Assembly: GCF_036245865.1 (NCBI RefSeq)
Contig: NZ_BTTW01000001.1
Location: forward strand, 1,240,001-1,304,000
Direction: 5' to 3'
From: Corallococcus caeni
Lineage (GTDB): Bacteria; Myxococcota; Myxococcia; Myxococcales; Myxococcaceae
DNA length: 64,000 nt
The notes under the pieces were generated by a model, which ran no database searches, was not told the origin of the DNA, and was given only the letters and a program-made list of their open reading frames with translations. Each line of letters opens with the position of its first letter. Position 1 is the stretch's first letter. Of this stretch, positions 33,529 to 44,211 are shown in pieces. A program made the position numbers and the translations under genes.

Positions 33529-35685
33529 TCAGGCCTTCGCGTCCGGCGTCGCCGCCGGGGCGGCGGCCGCGGCCGGGGGCGTGCCCTGCGCGGCGGTGCG
33601 CTCGGCCATGGCCTCCTTGCGGGACAGGCGGATCTTGCCCGTCTTGTCGATGCTGACGACCTTCACCAGCACCTCGTCGCCCTCGCTCAGCACGTCCGAC
33701 ACGCTCTTCACGCGCTTGTCGGACAGCTCGGAGATGTGGATGAGGCCGTCGGTGCCCGGGAACAGCTCCACGAAGGCGCCGAACTCGGCGATCTTCCGGA
33801 CGGTGCCCGTGTAGATCTTCCCGATCTCCGCCTCGCGCGTGAGCGCCTGGATCATCGCGATGGCCGCCTTCACCGCCTCGCCGTTCGCGCTGGCGATGTC
33901 CACGCGGCCGGTGTCCTCGATGTTGATGGCCGCGCCCGTGCGCGCGATGATGTCCTTGATCACCTTGCCGCCCGGCCCGATGACGTTCTTGATGAACTCC
34001 GGACGGATCTGGATGGTGGTGATGCGCGGCGCGAACTGGCTGATCTCCTTGCGCGGAGCGCTCAGCGTCTTCGCCATCTCCGCCAGGATGTGCTCGCGGC
34101 CCTGACGCGCCTGCTCCAGCGCGCGGCTCATGATCTCCGTGGTGAGGCCGGTGATCTTGATGTCCATCTGGATGGACGTGATGCCCTTGGACGTGCCGCA
34201 GACCTTGAAGTCCATGTCGCCCAGGTGGTCCTCGTCACCGAGGATGTCCGACAGGATGGCGATCTTCTCACCCTCCTTCACCAGGCCCATGGCGATGCCA
34301 GCGACCGGCGCCTTGATGGGCACGCCCGCGTCCATCAGCGCCAGCGTGCCACCGCACACGGACGCCATGGAGGACGAGCCGTTGGACTCGAGGATCTCCG
34401 ACACCAGACGCACCGTGTAGGGGAACGAGTCGCTGGCGGGAATCATGTTGCGCAGCGCGCGCTCCGCCAGGGCGCCGTGACCCACCTCGCGACGGCCGGG
34501 GCCGCGCAGGGGCTTGGTCTCGTTCACGCTGAACGGCGGGAAGTTGTAGTGCAGCATGAAGCGCTTGAAGGCCTGGCCGCTCAGCAGCTCCAGCCGCTGC
34601 TCGTCCTCGCTGGTGCCCAGCGTGACGACCACGAGCGCCTGCGTCTCGCCGCGGGTGAACACCGCGCTGCCGTGCGTGCGGGGCAGCACGCCCACCTCGT
34701 TGGTGATGGAGCGCACCACGTTGTGCGGACGGTCACCGATGCGGCCACCGTTCACGGTGAGCTCACGCATGTGGTCGTACTTCAGGTCCTCGATGACCTG
34801 CTTGGCGTGCTTCTCCACCTGCGGGGTGAACTCCGCGCCCATCTTCTCCTTGAGCGCAGCGATCGCCGCCTTCTTCACCTTGGAGAGCGCGTCGTAGCGG
34901 GCCGCCTTCTCCTTGATGGCGTAGCCGGCCTTCACGCCCTCCATCGCCAGGGCGCGGACCTGGTTGCGCAGCCCCTCGTCGATGGTGGCGGGCTTGTCGT
35001 AGGCGCGGACCTGCTTCTTCAGCTCCGTGCGCAGCTGGTCCTGCAGGTCCAGCGCGGGCTGGGCGTTCTGACGGCCGAACTCCAGCGCCGCCACCATGTC
35101 CGCCTCGCTGACCTCCTCCGCGCCACCCTCCACCATCACGATGGCCTCGCGGCTCACCGCCATGACGAGGTCCAGGTCGCTCTGCTCGCGCTGCTTGGCG
35201 GTGGGGTTCGCCACGAACTGGCCGCCCACGCGGCCCACGCGGATGCCCGCGATGGGGCCGTTGAACGGGATGTCCGACACCCACAGCGCCGCGGAGGCGC
35301 CGGTGATGCCGTGGATGTCACCCTCGTTCTCCGGGTCCGCGGAGATGACGGATGCGATGACCTGCGTCTCGTAGGCGTAGCCTTCCGGGAACAGCGGACG
35401 GCAGGAGCGGTCCACCAGACGGGAGGCCAGCGTCTCCTTCTCCGTCAGGCGGCCCTCGCGCTTGAAGTAGCTGCCCGGGATGCGGCCCGCCGAGTACAGC
35501 TTCTCCTGGTACTCCACCGTGAGGGGCAGGAAGTCGACGTCCTTCTTCTCCCGCGCGCTCACCGCGGTGACGAGCAGCATGGTGTCGCCGTAGCGGACCA
35601 CCACGGAACCGTCGGCCTGCTTGGCCAGACGGCCCGTCTCGATGCTCAGCTCGTTCTCACCAATCTTGACGCTCTTCTTCAACAT
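33529..35685 (-). CDS. pnp: Polyribonucleotide nucleotidyltransferase (PNPase)
   Basis: The protein has 718 residues, the normal length. Two RNase PH-like domains flank a helical linker. The second has the catalytic region [18 protein letters not shown]. It is followed by a KH domain ([12 protein letters not shown]-type, [18 protein letters not shown]) and an S1 domain ([28 protein letters not shown]). The C-terminus is Ala-rich. The start is ATG 35685 ([13 protein letters not shown]). The frame runs open further upstream but without PNPase sequence. It is last in the rimP-nusA-infB-rpsO block, with its own structured leader. Confidence 0.96.
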   Translation of the reverse strand: MLKKSVKIGENELSIETGRLAKQADGSVVVRYGDTMLLVTAVSAREKKDVDFLPLTVEYQEKLYSAGRIPGSYFKREGRLTEKETLASRLVDRSCRPLFPEGYAYETQVIASVISADPENEGDIHGITGASAALWVSDIPFNGPIAGIRVGRVGGQFVANPTAKQREQSDLDLVMAVSREAIVMVEGGAEEVSEADMVAALEFGRQNAQPALDLQDQLRTELKKQVRAYDKPATIDEGLRNQVRALAMEGVKAGYAIKEKAARYDALSKVKKAAIAALKEKMGAEFTPQVEKHAKQVIEDLKYDHMRELTVNGGRIGDRPHNVVRSITNEVGVLPRTHGSAVFTRGETQALVVVTLGTSEDEQRLELLSGQAFKRFMLHYNFPPFSVNETKPLRGPGRREVGHGALAERALRNMIPASDSFPYTVRLVSEILESNGSSSMASVCGGTLALMDAGVPIKAPVAGIAMGLVKEGEKIAILSDILGDEDHLGDMDFKVCGTSKGITSIQMDIKITGLTTEIMSRALEQARQGREHILAEMAKTLSAPRKEISQFAPRITTIQIRPEFIKNVIGPGGKVIKDIIARTGAAINIEDTGRVDIASANGEAVKAAIAMIQALTREAEIGKIYTGTVRKIAEFGAFVELFPGTDGLIHISELSDKRVKSVSDVLSEGDEVLVKVVSIDKTGKIRLSRKEAMAERTAAQGTPPAAAAAPAATPDAKA

Positions 35686-35698
35686 GTCGTGTGGCCTC

Positions 35699-35820
35699 TG
35701 TGCCTGCTTCGCGTGCGAGGACCCTTTGACAGCCGCGGCCCGCCCACGTGCGTGGGGCAGGAGCCGCCCGTAAAGGGGCCCTCTGGGATTGAGCGGTCGC
35801 CAGGGCCTGAAGCAGGCACA
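35699..35820 (-). promoter_or_regulatory. Long-range stem in the pnp leader
   Basis: A perfect 12-bp inverted repeat, TGTGCCTGCTTC (35699-35710) with GAAGCAGGCACA (35809-35820), encloses 98 bases that contain a smaller stem (about 35742-35758). On the mRNA the 3' arm ends right beside the Shine-Dalgarno GAGG, 13 bases from the pnp ATG. In E. coli, PNPase represses itself through an RNase III-cut leader stem. A similar role here is inferred. Confidence 0.55.
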
Positions 35821-36047
35821 TGCCAGACGAACGCTGCCTGTACTGCGGAAACGGGCTCCGTTGCGGAGCGCCGGAGGGATGGACCAGACCTCTTGATCCC
35901 TGATCACACCCGCCCACCCCAGGACTTCAGGTCGGCCGGTCTGAACGGAAACCAAAAGAGCCCGCCTCCACCTCTCCCTCGCCCACTCCTTCGCCCATGT
36001 TCCGCGCTTCTGTTCTGCAAACCGTGCTGCGTGCTGCCCAAATGCAC

Positions 36048-36074
36048 GGGGCGCTGGTGGTGTGCCAGCGCCCC
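36048..36074 (-). terminator. rpsO terminator hairpin
   Basis: A perfect 10-bp stem GGGGCGCTGG/CCAGCGCCCC (36048-36057 with 36065-36074) has a 7-nt loop. It starts 16 bases past the rpsO stop, with GTGCATTT following on the minus strand. Confidence 0.65.
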
Positions 36075-36090
36075 GGGGACTTCTCGAGGA

Positions 36091-36360
36091 CTACTTGCGG
36101 ATGCCGAGGCCCTCGATGAGCTTCTTGTAGCGGGCCACGTCCTTGGACTTGAGGTAGTCCAGCATGCGGCGGCGCTGACCGACCAGCTTCAGCAGACCGC
36201 GGCGGGAGTGGTGGTCCTTCTTGTGGGTCTTGAAGTGCTCGGTGAGCATGTTGATACGCTCGGACAGCAGCGCCACCTGCACCTCGGGCGAGCCGGTGTC
36301 GGACTCGTGGGTGCGGAACTTCGTGACCAGCTCGCTCTTGCGTTCCTGATGCAACGACAT
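36091..36360 (-). CDS. rpsO: 30S ribosomal protein S15
   Basis: The protein has 89 residues, the standard S15 length. It has the S15 signature ([20 protein letters not shown]) that contacts the 16S rRNA three-way junction, and the usual N-terminal helix [22 protein letters not shown]. The ATG start at 36360 fits S15 proteins (MSLHQERK). It lies downstream of truB and a small gene and upstream of pnp, the same order as in many proteobacteria. Confidence 0.97.
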   Translation of the reverse strand: MSLHQERKSELVTKFRTHESDTGSPEVQVALLSERINMLTEHFKTHKKDHHSRRGLLKLVGQRRRMLDYLKSKDVARYKKLIEGLGIRK

Positions 36361-36391
36361 GGGCTTCTTCCTGAATCCCGCTCCGGGGTGA

Positions 36392-36469
36392 CCGCTCGTG
36401 CCGCCTGGGTCCGCGGAGGGGTACAGACCCGGCCTCATGGTCCTTCTAACGAGCGGGCCGCTTATAAGC
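36392..36469 (-). promoter_or_regulatory. Possible structured leader of rpsO
   Basis: CCGCTCGT (36392-36399) pairs with ACGAGCGG (36449-36456). A GGGTC/GACCC stem lies inside it (36407-36411 with 36426-36430), and there is a 10-bp palindrome GCTTATAAGC at 36460-36469. S15 represses its own mRNA in several bacteria by binding such leaders. The link here is inference. Confidence 0.35.
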
Positions 36470-36485
36470 TTCACCCCCTGGAGGG

Positions 36486-36815
36486 TCAACCTTCGCCGCC
36501 CGTCCGTCCGCCCTTCGGGGGCCGTGACAGTGCGAAGACGTACAACCGGCAGCCGCCCGGCATTCCGCCCCCGCCCGGGGACAGCTCCCGGGCGGACGCC
36601 TCGTCCAGGGCCACGTGCAGGTACAGGCCCCCCGGCTCGCCGCCGTCGCCCGCCAGCAGCTGCCGGGTGCGCGGGTACAGCCGCAGGAGCGCCTCCACCA
36701 CGTCGCCAATGCCCGCCGCGGCGGGGACGCCCAGGGACAGCTCGCGCCGCCCGTCGAAGGCGCCCCGGAGGGCCGGGGCCACGCTCACGGAGATGTCATG
36801 GGTGCGGGTGGCCAC
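36486..36815 (-). CDS. Small protein of unknown function in the truB-rpsO interval
   Basis: The protein has 109 residues. The GTG start at 36815 comes one base after the truB TGA. The segment [20 protein letters not shown] followed by [10 protein letters not shown] and [10 protein letters not shown] has the strand-helix-strand rhythm of beta-grasp proteins of the MoaD/ThiS kind, and near the end there are Gly pairs ([11 protein letters not shown]). The di-glycine of a true sulfur carrier is not exactly terminal, so I do not assign that function. Its tight coupling to truB suggests co-expression with RNA-modifying and ribosomal genes. Confidence 0.65.
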   Translation of the reverse strand: MATRTHDISVSVAPALRGAFDGRRELSLGVPAAAGIGDVVEALLRLYPRTRQLLAGDGGEPGGLYLHVALDEASARELSPGGGGMPGGCRLYVFALSRPPKGGRTGGEG

Positions 36816-36816
36816 T

Positions 36817-37680
36817 TCAGTTGAACACCCGCAGGTAGCGCAGCCGCCCGCCCACCACTTCCGCCATGGCGAGCAGCGCGTCATCCGGGCCCAGCACCCG
36901 CACGCGGCCCGGCACGGGGGCGACCTCCACGGGGACGCCGTGCAGGACGCGCCGCGCCTCGTCCGCGTTCACCCGGACGGCGGGCAGGTCCGTCAGCGAG
37001 TCCGCCAGCGACACCAGCCGCGCCTCCACGGCCTCGCGCGACAGGGACGCCAGGTCCCCCAGCGGCAGCGCGCGCGCCAGGGTGAAGGGGCCGCTCATCG
37101 TGCGCCGCAGCGCCTCCAGGTGCGCCCCGCAGCCGAGCGCGCGGCCCAGGTCGTACGCCAGCGTGCGCACGTAGAAGCCCTTGGTGCACCGCACCGACAG
37201 CGTCAGCCGGTCCGCGGAGAAGTCGCGCAGCACCAGCTCATGCACGGTGACGGTGCGGCTGGCCCGCTCCACCTCTTCACCGGCGCGCGCCAGTTCGTAC
37301 AGCCGCTTCCCGGCCACCTTCACCGCCGAGTACATGGGCGGCACCTGTTCGAAGGTGCCCCGGAAGCGTGCGAGCACCGCCTCCAGCAGCGGGGCCGTCA
37401 GCGGGGGCACCGGGGCCTCCGCCGTCGGCTTGCCCTGGGCATCCTGGGTGTCCGTCTCCACGCCCAGCCGCACCACGGCGTCATAGGCCTTGTCGCCCTC
37501 CGTGATGATGCCGGCGACCTTGGTGGCCTCACCCAGGCACACCGGCAGCACGCCGGTGGCCATGGGGTCCAGCGTGCCCGTGTGGCCCGCCTTCTTCACC
37601 TTCAGCAGGCCGCGCACCTGGCGGACCACGTCGAAGGACGTGGGACCCAGGGGCTTGTCGATGACGAGAACGCCGTCCAT
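36817..37680 (-). CDS. truB: tRNA pseudouridine-55 synthase
   Basis: The protein has 287 residues. It makes pseudouridine 55 in the T-loop of tRNAs. The catalytic motif [12 protein letters not shown] is intact with nucleophile Asp38. Further landmarks are the opening [35 protein letters not shown] and [17 protein letters not shown]-terminal PUA-like segment ends in LRYLRVFN. It lies 10 bases downstream of rbfA and one base from the following small gene. Confidence 0.95.
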   Translation of the reverse strand: MDGVLVIDKPLGPTSFDVVRQVRGLLKVKKAGHTGTLDPMATGVLPVCLGEATKVAGIITEGDKAYDAVVRLGVETDTQDAQGKPTAEAPVPPLTAPLLEAVLARFRGTFEQVPPMYSAVKVAGKRLYELARAGEEVERASRTVTVHELVLRDFSADRLTLSVRCTKGFYVRTLAYDLGRALGCGAHLEALRRTMSGPFTLARALPLGDLASLSREAVEARLVSLADSLTDLPAVRVNADEARRVLHGVPVEVAPVPGRVRVLGPDDALLAMAEVVGGRLRYLRVFN

Positions 37681-37690
37681 GAAGCGGGGC

Positions 37691-38050
37691 CTACCAGCCT
37701 TCCTTGCCGCGCACCTCGCGCAGGAGCCGGTCGATCTTATCGCCCTCGCCCACCGAAGCGTCGAAGGCGAAGAAGATTTCCGGCGACACGCGCAGGTTGA
37801 CCGCGGACGTCACCTCGCGGCGCACGAAGCCCTTGGCCGCCTCCAGGCCCTTCTGCGTGTCCGCCTTCTCCTGGTCCGTGCCCAGCATCGAATAGAACAC
37901 CTTCGCCACCCGCAGGTCCGGCGACACCTTCACGCCGGTGATGGTGATGAAGCCGATGCGCGGGTCGCGCAACTCTCCCCGCGTCAGCAGGGCACCGATG
38001 GCCGCCTGGATTTCCTGCCCCACGCGCTCGGGTCGTGCATGCGTCGTCAT
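37691..38050 (-). CDS. rbfA: Ribosome-binding factor A
   Basis: The protein has 119 residues. It is a KH-fold maturation factor of the 30S subunit. Typical features are [38 protein letters not shown] split across the first 50 residues, FYSMLG, and the C-terminal [13 protein letters not shown] 38050 has GGGAG six bases upstream, and it overlaps the TGA of the DUF503 gene by four bases (ATGA). Confidence 0.94.
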   Translation of the reverse strand: MTTHARPERVGQEIQAAIGALLTRGELRDPRIGFITITGVKVSPDLRVAKVFYSMLGTDQEKADTQKGLEAAKGFVRREVTSAVNLRVSPEIFFAFDASVGEGDKIDRLLREVRGKEGW

Positions 38051-38649
38051 TTCTTCTCCCAATCTCGCGGGTTGCGCAGCGCCCGGGCCTTCGCCCGCGC
38101 GTCGTCCAGCGTCAAGGTTCCACCTTCACCCGTGGGGCGGGACGTCCCGGGCCCGGGGCCCGCGCCCTCGTGCCGCTGGTCCCACGAGCCCAGCCCCTCC
38201 GCCTCCGCCAGCGAACGGTCGCTGCGCAGGAACCGGGCGATGGCCGCCTCCGAGTGCGCGTGCGCGTCCTCGGGGGACAGGTGGGCGTCCTCGTCCTCCG
38301 GCGCCGGCACCTTCGCCGGGGCGCGGAAGCCCGTGGGCTTCTTGTCGGAGTAGAGCGTGTCCCCGAAGGCGAGGATCTCCGTCTCCCGGGCCATCAGCGG
38401 TGCGACGTACATCTCTTCGATGAAGTGGATGATCTTCTCCAACTGCTCATCCACGTGCGGACGCTCGTTGCCCACGACGGCCAGGGCCACGGACGCCTTC
38501 TGCCAGAGGTCCTGGTCGTCCACTTCGGCGACGGCCACGTTGAAGCGGGCCTTCACCCGGTCCGTCACCCGGCGGAGCACCTGCCGCTTGGACTTCAGCG
38601 AGGCGCTCTCCGGAATCTGGAGGGTGAGGCGTGCGACACCGACGAACAT
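38047..38649 (-). CDS. YlxP-like DUF503 protein with C-terminal extension
   Basis: The protein has 200 residues. The first 95 residues are DUF503 ([22 protein letters not shown], then [21 protein letters not shown]), a small family found in infB-rbfA operons and named YlxP in Bacillus. The remaining 105 residues are acidic, then Pro/Gly-rich, and are not part of the usual 95-residue family, so this is a longer form. ATG 38649 follows GGGGGA; an upstream frame to 38688 lacks family sequence. The function of the family is not firmly known to me; its place points to ribosome assembly. Confidence 0.85.
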   Translation of the reverse strand: MFVGVARLTLQIPESASLKSKRQVLRRVTDRVKARFNVAVAEVDDQDLWQKASVALAVVGNERPHVDEQLEKIIHFIEEMYVAPLMARETEILAFGDTLYSDKKPTGFRAPAKVPAPEDEDAHLSPEDAHAHSEAAIARFLRSDRSLAEAEGLGSWDQRHEGAGPGPGTSRPTGEGGTLTLDDARAKARALRNPRDWEKK

Positions 38650-38760
38650 AGAGGTCCCCCAGGCCGGCAGCGGCCCTGAGCGCTCCATCCCCGCCAGGGC
38701 CCCACCGACGCGTCGTCCATCCCCCGGGAAAGGTGGGGCCTTCCCCGGGGTCCGTCGAGT

Positions 38761-38787
38761 GCGCCTCTCCAGGATGACGAGAGGCGC
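38761..38787 (-). terminator. Hairpin after infB
   Basis: A perfect 9-bp stem GCGCCTCTC/GAGAGGCGC (38761-38769 with 38779-38787) has a 9-nt loop and starts 12 bases past the infB stop. A second, imperfect GC stem follows (about 38722-38755). There is no U-run, so partial termination or RNA processing inside the operon is possible. Confidence 0.5.
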
Positions 38788-38799
38788 TGTCTCTCCGGC

Positions 38800-41700
38800 T
38801 TACGAGAGGCTCTGCCGGGTCTCCTCGATCTCGTAGGCCTCGATGATGTCGCCGGCCTTGAGGTCGTTGAAGTTCTCGATGCCGATACCGCACTCGAAGC
38901 CCTGCGCGACTTCCTTCACGTCGTCCTTGAAGCGGCGCAGCGACGCCATCTTCCCGGAGAAGAGCTGCTTGTTCTCGCGCATGAGGCGCACGAACGAGCC
39001 GCGCTTCATCACGCCGTCCAGGACGGCCGCGCCAGCGATGGTGCCCAGCTTCGGCACGTTGAAGGTGTTGCGCACCTCCGCACGGCCCAGCTTGCGCTCG
39101 GTGCGGATGGGCTCCAGGAGGTTCTCCATCTCCAAGCGCACACCGTCGATGAGCTCGTAGATGATGGAGTAGCTCTGCAGCGTCACCTGCTGCGCCTTGG
39201 CCGCGGCCTCCGAGCCCGACTCCGGCTTCACGTTGAAGCCCAGCACGACGCCCTTGGAAGCGGCGGCGCGCATGACGTCGGTCTCCGTGATGGCGCCCAC
39301 GCCCGCGTCGATGATGACCACCCGCACCTTGTGCGTGGTGAGCTTCTCGACCGCCTGGCGCACGGCCTCCGCGGAGCCCTGCACGTCCGCCTTGATGATG
39401 ACGCGCAGCTCCTTGGGCCCGCCGCCCGCCTTCGTCTTGGCGAAGAGCTGGTCCAGGGACTCGCGGCTGACCTTGCTGAGCTCCGCCTGCCGCTCCTTCA
39501 TGCCGCGGTGGTCGGCGATCTGCTTGGCCGCCTTCTCGTCGGAGACGACGTTGATGGCGTCACCCGCGGTGGGCACGCCGGACAGGCCGACGACCTCCGC
39601 GCAGTAGCCCGGCTTCACTTCCTTCACTGCCTCGCCGCGGCTGTTGTTCATGGCGCGGACGCGGCCGTAGTGCGTGCCGGTGACGATGGCGTCGCCCAGC
39701 TTGAGCGTGCCCTCCTGCACCAGCACCGTGGCCACGGGACCGCGGCCACGCTCCAGCTTCGCTTCCACGATGGCGCCCACGGACGGACGGGACGGATTCG
39801 CCGTCAGCTCGAGGACCTCCGCCTGCAGCGCCAGGTTCTCCAGGAGGAGATCCAGGTTCATCTTCGTCTTCGCGGAGACGGGCACCATGATGGTGTCGCC
39901 GCCCCACTCTTCCGGCACCAGCTCCTGGCTCGCGAGGTCCTTCTTCACGCGGTCGGGGTTGGCGCCCGGGACGTCCATCTTGTTGATGGCGACGACGATG
40001 GGCACCTCCGCCTGCTTCGCGTGCTTGATGGCCTCGATGGTCTGGGGCATCACGCCGTCGTCCGCGGCCACCACCAGCACCACGATGTCCGTCACGTTGG
40101 CGCCACGGGCGCGCATGGACGTGAAGGCCTCGTGGCCCGGGGTGTCCAGGAACGTGACGTCGCCGCGCGCGGTGGACACGCTGTACGCGCCGATGTGCTG
40201 GGTGATGCCGCCCGCCTCGCCCGCGGCCACGCTGGCCTGGCGGATGGCGTCCAGGAGGCTCGTCTTGCCGTGGTCGACGTGGCCCATGATGGTGACCACC
40301 GGCGGACGGGGACGCTCGTCCTCCGCCTTGGCCGCGACCTCCGGCAGGTAGTCCTCCACCTCGAAGCCGACGCGCTCGACCTTCCAGTGGTAGTCGGTGG
40401 CGATGAGCTCCGCGGTGTCGGCGTCCAGGATCTGGTTCGCCGTGGCCATCTTCTGCATGGCCATCAGCTTCTTGATGAGCTCCGCGGTGCGGATGCCCAT
40501 GCGCTGACCCAGGTCGGAGACGCTGATGCCCTCCTGGAGCTTGATGACCTTCTTCTCCTCGGCCATCTGGGTGATCTGCGTCTTGGCGCCCTTCTTCGTG
40601 GGCTTGCGCTTCTTGCCGCGGATGGGGATCTGGATGCGGCCCCAGACCATGTCCGACAGCTCCTGCTTCGAGACGCTGGTCGTCTCAGGACCCGTGCGCT
40701 TGCGCTGGCCACGCTCCTTGTTCTTGGAGACGTCCACCAGCTCGCGGCCGCGGCCCAGGTGATCCGGGACGACCTTGTACTCGCGCTTCTCCGTGCCGAG
40801 CGCCGTGCGGCCCGGGGCCATGGGGTACTGCTTGGCCTGGGTCGTGGTGGGCGTGACGCGGCGGACCTGGATGAGCGGGCGCGAAATCACCACGGCCTGG
40901 GTGGCCGTGGGGCGGGCCTGGGCGCCCGGCGTGGGCGCGACCTGGGCGTGCGGGACGCCGCCGACCATGATGGTCGGGCCGCTCGGCTGCACCGGAGCCC
41001 CGGTGCCACCGGCCGTGGGGGGCGAGGACGGACGCACCGGCCCCGTCTGACCCGGACGCGCCTGCATGGGCGCTCCCGGCCGGCTCTGCATGGGCGGCGA
41101 GCCCGGACGGCCCTGCATGGGCGCGCCAGGACGGCTGCCCGGCCCGGAAGGACCACCCGGACGGCTGCCAGGACCCCCAGGACCACCCGGACGGCTGCCC
41201 GGCGGCCCACCAGGGCGCCCGCCCGTGGAACCCGGACGCTGCACGTAGCCGGGACCTCGGGAGATGACCGTCGCGGACGTCGACGTGGAAGAAGGCGTCC
41301 GTGCGGTGGGCGGGACCGGCGAGCGCTGAGGGGGGTTGGGCAAGCGGGGACTCTCCTGCGTAGGACTGCGCGGTGTCGCCGTGGCCGGGGTCGGCTCGGC
41401 GGCCCGGGGCGTCTCCACCACGGCCGCGGGAGGCGGGGTGGAAGGCGGCGTCACGGGCGGGGTGGCGGTTGCGGCAACAGGCGGGGTGGCCGGAGCCTCG
41501 GGCGCGGCAGGCGCCTCCGGGGCGGCCGCGATGGTTGCGACGGTGGCTTCCGGCGGCGTGGCCGTCACGGCCGGCGCCTCCGGAGTCCGGGCCACGGGTG
41601 CCTGCTCCGTGGCGGCGGGCGCCTGCTCCATGGCGGCGGGGGCCTGCTGCGGCTCCTGCTCCATGGGAGCGGCCTGCGGCTCCTGCGCGGGCTCCGGCTC

Positions 41701-42006
41701 GTAGGCCTGCTCGTTCGACTGTGCGTAGGAGTCCTGGCTCTCCGGGGCGGACATGCCCGCGGGAGGCCCGACCTTGCGGCGCACCACGAAGCCCTTGGCG
41801 GCGACGGGAGGCGCGGCCTGCTTCGGCTTGCGCTTGTCCAGGATCTTCTGGACCGCGGCGGTGGCCTGGTCGTCATCCAGAGAGGACGAGTGGCTCTTGA
41901 CGTCGTAACCCAGCCCGGCGAGCTCGGTCACGACCTCCTTGTTGTCGAGCTCAATCCCGTGGCTCTTGAGCTCCTTGGCGATTTCGTGAACGCGCTTCTT
42001 CGACAT
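38800..42006 (-). CDS. infB: Translation initiation factor IF-2, long N-terminal form
   Basis: The protein has 1,068 residues. The N-terminal IF2_N motif ([23 protein letters not shown]) is followed by about 350 residues rich in Ala, Pro, Glu and Thr, and then a Gly/Pro/Arg block of repeated [10 protein letters not shown] type. The GTPase core has [12 protein letters not shown] (G1), DTPGHEAF (G3) and NKMD (G4), followed by domains II to IV. The core is normal while the N-terminus is much longer than in E. coli, as is known for myxobacterial IF-2. ATG 42006 begins the family motif. The gene lies between ylxR and ylxP, with hairpins behind it. Confidence 0.97.
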   Translation of the reverse strand: MSKKRVHEIAKELKSHGIELDNKEVVTELAGLGYDVKSHSSSLDDDQATAAVQKILDKRKPKQAAPPVAAKGFVVRRKVGPPAGMSAPESQDSYAQSNEQAYEPEPAQEPQAAPMEQEPQQAPAAMEQAPAATEQAPVARTPEAPAVTATPPEATVATIAAAPEAPAAPEAPATPPVAATATPPVTPPSTPPPAAVVETPRAAEPTPATATPRSPTQESPRLPNPPQRSPVPPTARTPSSTSTSATVISRGPGYVQRPGSTGGRPGGPPGSRPGGPGGPGSRPGGPSGPGSRPGAPMQGRPGSPPMQSRPGAPMQARPGQTGPVRPSSPPTAGGTGAPVQPSGPTIMVGGVPHAQVAPTPGAQARPTATQAVVISRPLIQVRRVTPTTTQAKQYPMAPGRTALGTEKREYKVVPDHLGRGRELVDVSKNKERGQRKRTGPETTSVSKQELSDMVWGRIQIPIRGKKRKPTKKGAKTQITQMAEEKKVIKLQEGISVSDLGQRMGIRTAELIKKLMAMQKMATANQILDADTAELIATDYHWKVERVGFEVEDYLPEVAAKAEDERPRPPVVTIMGHVDHGKTSLLDAIRQASVAAGEAGGITQHIGAYSVSTARGDVTFLDTPGHEAFTSMRARGANVTDIVVLVVAADDGVMPQTIEAIKHAKQAEVPIVVAINKMDVPGANPDRVKKDLASQELVPEEWGGDTIMVPVSAKTKMNLDLLLENLALQAEVLELTANPSRPSVGAIVEAKLERGRGPVATVLVQEGTLKLGDAIVTGTHYGRVRAMNNSRGEAVKEVKPGYCAEVVGLSGVPTAGDAINVVSDEKAAKQIADHRGMKERQAELSKVSRESLDQLFAKTKAGGGPKELRVIIKADVQGSAEAVRQAVEKLTTHKVRVVIIDAGVGAITETDVMRAAASKGVVLGFNVKPESGSEAAAKAQQVTLQSYSIIYELIDGVRLEMENLLEPIRTERKLGRAEVRNTFNVPKLGTIAGAAVLDGVMKRGSFVRLMRENKQLFSGKMASLRRFKDDVKEVAQGFECGIGIENFNDLKAGDIIEAYEIEETRQSLS

Positions 42007-42126
42007 ACCTTGATTGGCCTTCTGCTCCGCCAGCGACGAGGCCGAGCACCCTAGTCCAAAGCCGAAATTGTGTGCGAGTGGTGCTTAACAGCCACCTCTC
42101 CCCGCAACCTCTCCACCCACCCGCCC

Positions 42127-42423
42127 TCACTCCCAAGCCTGTCCGAGCGCTGACGGGTCGACCTGCCCCGCCTTGCCCCGGAAGGCCCTGCCCAGCGCCT
42201 TACGCTTGAGCGCTGCCGTCAGACAACCGGCACCGCACAGGTACGCCCCCCGCCCTGGCAGCCTCCGCCGCCTGTCCGCCACCACGCCGCCCTGGGGACC
42301 TACCACGAACCGGGTGAGTTCCGCCTGTGACTTGCGCGACCCGCACCCGACGCAGGTCCGGACGGGACCTGACGCCGTGATTTCCATGGGATGTGTCCCC
42401 GGCCGTTTCGTTGCGCGGCGCAT
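42127..42423 (-). CDS. ylxR: YlxR (DUF448) RNA-binding protein
   Basis: The protein has 98 residues. The family motifs are RTCVGCGSRKSQAELTRFV and RRLPGRGAYLCGAGCLTAAL, with the GRGAYLC core. The family is always found between nusA and infB, and its structure suggests RNA binding. ATG 42423 has AGGGGG eight bases upstream and lies 17 bases after the nusA stop. An internal ATG at 42388 is an alternative. Confidence 0.9.
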   Translation of the reverse strand: MRRATKRPGTHPMEITASGPVRTCVGCGSRKSQAELTRFVVGPQGGVVADRRRRLPGRGAYLCGAGCLTAALKRKALGRAFRGKAGQVDPSALGQAWE

Positions 42424-42440
42424 CTCCCTACCCCCTGTGG

Positions 42441-44141
42441 TTACGGTGCCTTGGCCGCTTCCGCGCCCTCCGAGCCGCCAGCCGACGCCAGCAGCCCCCG
42501 CTCCGCGTTCAGTTCCGCGCGCAGCTTGGCCTCTTCCACCAGGTAGTTCTCCGCCGCGCTCTTCAGCTGGCGGGCCTTCTTGATGCCCACCCCCGGCACG
42601 TCGCCCAGGCGGGTGAGGTCCTTCTCGTTCGCGATGTCCTCCACCGTGCGGTAGCCGGCGAGGATGAGCTGCTCGATGGTCTTCTCCCCGACGCCGCGCA
42701 CGCGCGCCATGCGCTCCGGCTGGGACAGCTCGTCCGGGTGGCGGCGGGCCTCGGCCAGGCGGGCCTGCTCGCGCTCGTAGTCCATGCGCGACAGCTCCTG
42801 CTGGTCCTCCACCATGCGCTTCTTGGCCTCCTCCTGCATGGAGGCGATGCGGGTGGGGTCGATGCCGGGGATCTGCGCCAGCATCTCCGCGTTGGCGTCC
42901 GCCACGTCGCGCGCCTGACGGAAGCCGTGCGCGTAGAGCGTCTCCACCAGCATCTCGTTGACGCCCGGCAGGGCGCCCAGGGAGCGGCTGGCGAACTCGC
43001 GCATCTCCCGCACGCGGCTCTCGCTGTTGATGTCCAGCTTCCAGCCGGTGAGCTGGGCGGCCAGGCGCACGTTCTGACCGCGCCGGCCAATGGCCAGCGA
43101 CAGCTGGTCGTCCGGGACGATGAGCTCCATCGCGTGGTTCGCCTCGTCGATGATGACGCGGCTGACCTCCGCGGGGGCCAGCGCCGAGCACACGAAGCGG
43201 GCCGGGTCTTCATCGTAAGGGACGATGTCGATCTTCTCCCCGCGCAGCTCCTGCACCACCGCCTGCACGCGGCTGCCCTTCATGCCCACGCACGCGCCCA
43301 CGGGGTCCACGTCCGAGTCGCGGCTGGACACGGCGATCTTCGCGCGGCCACCGGGCTCACGCGCCGCCGCCTCGATGACGACGATGCCTTCGGCGATCTC
43401 CGGCACCTCCATCTCGAAGAGCTTGGTGAGCAGGTTCACGGACGCGCGCGACAGGACGATCTGCGGGCCCTTGGACTCGCGCAGCACGTCCAGCACGTAG
43501 GCCTGGACGCGGTCGCCGGGGCGGTAGGTCTCACGGGGGACCTGCTCGCGCACGGGCAGCACGGCCTCCGCGCGGCCCAGGTCCACCACGATGTTGCCGC
43601 GCTCGAACCGGCGGGCGATGCCGGTGACGATCTCGTTCTTGCGGTCCTTGTACTCGTTGAAGACGTTCTCGCGCTCGGCGTCGCGCGTGCGCTGCAGGAT
43701 GACCTGCTTGGCCGTCTGCGCCGCGATGCGGCCGAAGCCGCGGCGGAAGGTCTTCAGGCGGAGGATGTCGCCGTACTGGTCGTCCTGGGCCTTGGCCTCG
43801 GCGGCGTCCTCGTCCCGGTAGAAGATCTGGAAGACGAGCTCGTCGCCGGGCTCCACCTCCATGCCCTTCTTGTGGGCCTCGTCCATGGTGATCTGGTTGA
43901 CCGCCTGGACGGGGTCGGTGATCTCCGCGACCACGGTGATGGCCTGGAAGAGCTCCACGACGCCCTTGTCCGGGTCGTACTTGGCCTCCAGGTTGCGGTC
44001 CTGGCCAAAGTGCTTCTTGGCCGCGGTGTTCATCGCGTCCTCGAGGGTGGCAATGAGCACGGCCCGTTCGATGCCCTTGTCCTTGGCGACCTGATCCAGG
44101 ACGAGGTTGAGGTTGACTGCCGGGTTGGCGGGCGTGGGCAT
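42441..44141 (-). CDS. nusA: Transcription termination/antitermination factor NusA
   Basis: The protein has 566 residues. Domain order: N-terminal RNA-polymerase-binding domain (residues 1-130, [20 protein letters not shown]); S1 domain ([19 protein letters not shown]); two KH domains ([18 protein letters not shown] and [19 protein letters not shown]); and a C-terminal part with two helix-hairpin-helix repeats ([19 protein letters not shown] and [18 protein letters not shown]) like the acidic repeats of long NusA forms. ATG 44141 begins [14 protein letters not shown]. It is 70 bases downstream of rimP. Confidence 0.96.
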   Translation of the reverse strand: MPTPANPAVNLNLVLDQVAKDKGIERAVLIATLEDAMNTAAKKHFGQDRNLEAKYDPDKGVVELFQAITVVAEITDPVQAVNQITMDEAHKKGMEVEPGDELVFQIFYRDEDAAEAKAQDDQYGDILRLKTFRRGFGRIAAQTAKQVILQRTRDAERENVFNEYKDRKNEIVTGIARRFERGNIVVDLGRAEAVLPVREQVPRETYRPGDRVQAYVLDVLRESKGPQIVLSRASVNLLTKLFEMEVPEIAEGIVVIEAAAREPGGRAKIAVSSRDSDVDPVGACVGMKGSRVQAVVQELRGEKIDIVPYDEDPARFVCSALAPAEVSRVIIDEANHAMELIVPDDQLSLAIGRRGQNVRLAAQLTGWKLDINSESRVREMREFASRSLGALPGVNEMLVETLYAHGFRQARDVADANAEMLAQIPGIDPTRIASMQEEAKKRMVEDQQELSRMDYEREQARLAEARRHPDELSQPERMARVRGVGEKTIEQLILAGYRTVEDIANEKDLTRLGDVPGVGIKKARQLKSAAENYLVEEAKLRAELNAERGLLASAGGSEGAEAAKAP

Positions 44142-44211
44142 GGCTTTGTCTTCTCCGAAAATGGGTCCACGGGCGGCCCTGGCGCGAACAGGGTCCCCTG
44201 TATGTGGGCTT

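Larger units (their letters stand above)
35686..36090. other. 405-bp gap between rpsO and pnp
   Basis: The gap holds the rpsO terminator (36048-36074) and the folded pnp leader (35699-35820). Between about 35821 and 36040 I see no gene and no convincing promoter hexamers. The usual position for a pnp promoter is here. Confidence 0.6.

Noticed and set aside
36486-36815. Assignment as MoaD or ThiS sulfur carrier
   Set aside because: The protein does not end in Gly-Gly and no moaE/thiG-like partner is nearby; only a fold resemblance is suspected.
33082-37800. 1,572-codon plus-strand frame over pnp, rpsO and truB
   Set aside because: It lies antisense to three conserved genes, crosses a non-coding repeat array and has no recognisable domain.
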